Virus record (IMG/VR): IMGVR_UViG_3300014962_000039
Coordinates: 1 to 30,716 of that record
Source: a virus
Length of the DNA stretch: 30,716 bases
Reading direction: 5' to 3' (one strand)
Shown: positions 30,188 through 30,716 of the stretch, in pieces
How the letters are laid out: each line of letters starts with the position of its first letter
Position numbering within the stretch: the stretch's first letter is position 1
The notes under the pieces: generated by a model
Databases searched by the model: none
Told to the model about the DNA's origin: nothing
What the model saw: only the letters and a program-made list of their open reading frames with translations
Translations under genes and position numbers: made by a program

Positions 30188-30716
30188 ATGTCTGGTTTTG
30201 AGCGCTTCGAATTTACTGTGCCGGGCTATACCCCGGAGACGATGCCGCTCGATCGGTTGATTGAATATCTCAATCAATTGATGGTGATTCTTGGAAATCC
30301 CTCTGACTTGCACCTAGTCAAAATTGAGACGGGCAGCACAAAGCCTGTCTTGCTTGCCCGTCACGATGTTGCCCGAAAGGTTCGGGGCCGCGCGCGTGAA
30401 GTTTGGTCTGGGGGTGGTCCTGCGCGCGCCCAGGATGCTTTCAGGCGTGTCAGACGAATGGTCGCTGAGGATGGCGGAAAGCCTGCCGTGCTTGCCAGTA
30501 AGAAGGTTACAATCCTAGAGTTCCAAGGTGACGAGATTGCGGAAAACCAGATTGTTCCTTCCGTTAGACAGGCGACCACGATAAACGGAAAGCTGGTGCG
30601 TATTGGTGGCACCAGTGAATATGCGCAGGCCCTTGTCGAAGATTTCTCTGGCGGTGTGATTGCAGGTTGCACGGTTGACCGCGATCATGCTGCGCAACTC
30701 GGAGCGATGCTTTACC
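30188..30716 (+). CDS. Partial passenger-like protein, unknown
   Basis: The frame from ATG 30188 runs off the right edge (176 codons visible). It begins MSGFERFEFTVPGYTPETMP, then LDRLIEYLNQLMVILG, HLVKIETGSTKPVLLA and an AREVWSGGGPARAQDAFRRVRRMV segment, then a beta-rich part (KKVTILEFQGDEIA). I recognise the general pattern as a conserved bacterial protein of unknown role, but have no name for it. It follows the transposase in the same direction. It lacks an obvious SD, so it may depend on coupling. Confidence 0.65.
   Translation, partial: MSGFERFEFTVPGYTPETMPLDRLIEYLNQLMVILGNPSDLHLVKIETGSTKPVLLARHDVARKVRGRAREVWSGGGPARAQDAFRRVRRMVAEDGGKPAVLASKKVTILEFQGDEIAENQIVPSVRQATTINGKLVRIGGTSEYAQALVEDFSGGVIAGCTVDRDHAAQLGAMLY

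Larger units (their letters stand above)
29143..30716 (+). mobile_element. IS1595-type element with passenger, right end outside window
   Basis: The extent is a minimum. It covers the transposase, a 20-codon frame and the next gene, which follow on the same strand with short gaps. Some IS1595 members carry passenger genes, so the unit may end beyond the window. The left boundary could lie anywhere in 29085-29142, and no inverted repeat was found to place it. A lone transposase without a passenger is the alternative. Confidence 0.4.

Noticed and set aside
29040-30200. Terminal inverted repeats of the transposon
   Set aside because: I compared the sequence before 29143 with that after 30096 by eye and found no convincing match; only small local hairpins are present.

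Overview
The window holds most of a tailed-phage genome, probably a prophage or a recently integrated phage, in a GC-rich alphaproteobacterial background. The codon and protein style suggests a sphingomonad-like host, but that is inference. Nearly all genes lie on the + strand, packed with ATGA, GTGA and TAATG overlaps. The head genes encode a portal of about 700 residues, a separate acidic scaffold, an SU10-like (DUF5309-type) capsid, an SU10-like adaptor and a propeller-like stopper. No tape measure, tail tube or sheath gene is visible, which points to a short-tailed (podovirus-like) virion.

Layout. Positions 2-4720 are an early block: a Cys-rich unknown, a beta-class DNA methyltransferase, a DUF1376 replication protein whose central coding segment looks like an iteron/AT-rich origin, a primase zinc-finger protein, a TOPRIM-helicase, two small unknowns and a NusG-like protein. 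Positions 4721-4946 hold a near-consensus sigma-70-type promoter and a long structured leader. Positions 4947-11243 hold the packaging and head genes: small unknown, DUF5681 small-terminase candidate, large terminase, portal, scaffold and capsid. Positions 11296-19470 hold the neck, adaptor and ejection genes, including a GNAT-like protein, a small protein with an S74-like C-terminus, a lytic transglycosylase and a 991-residue putative ejection protein. Positions 19573-23831 hold the receptor-binding apparatus: fibre base, Ig-like fibre, beta-helix tailspike and a head-spike-fibre-like protein. Positions 23834-28392 hold accessory and lysis genes: an HTH-metallophosphoesterase, a GH19 endolysin, holin candidates and Rz/Rz1 spanins. 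A minus-strand regulator pair with its own strong promoter interrupts the lysis cassette. Positions 28396-30716 are a junction zone with a minus-strand small gene, a 5'-truncated remnant, a complete IS1595/ISXO2-type transposase and a linked gene that runs off the right edge.

How it works together, as inferred: the early block methylates DNA, initiates and primes replication, and makes a NusG paralogue. That paralogue could antiterminate the long late transcript that begins at about 4764 and runs through head, tail and lysis genes. I see no integrase, recombinase (other than the transposase), DNA polymerase, RNA polymerase, tRNA or CRISPR in the window. All functional names come from motifs and gene order read by eye; no database search was run.
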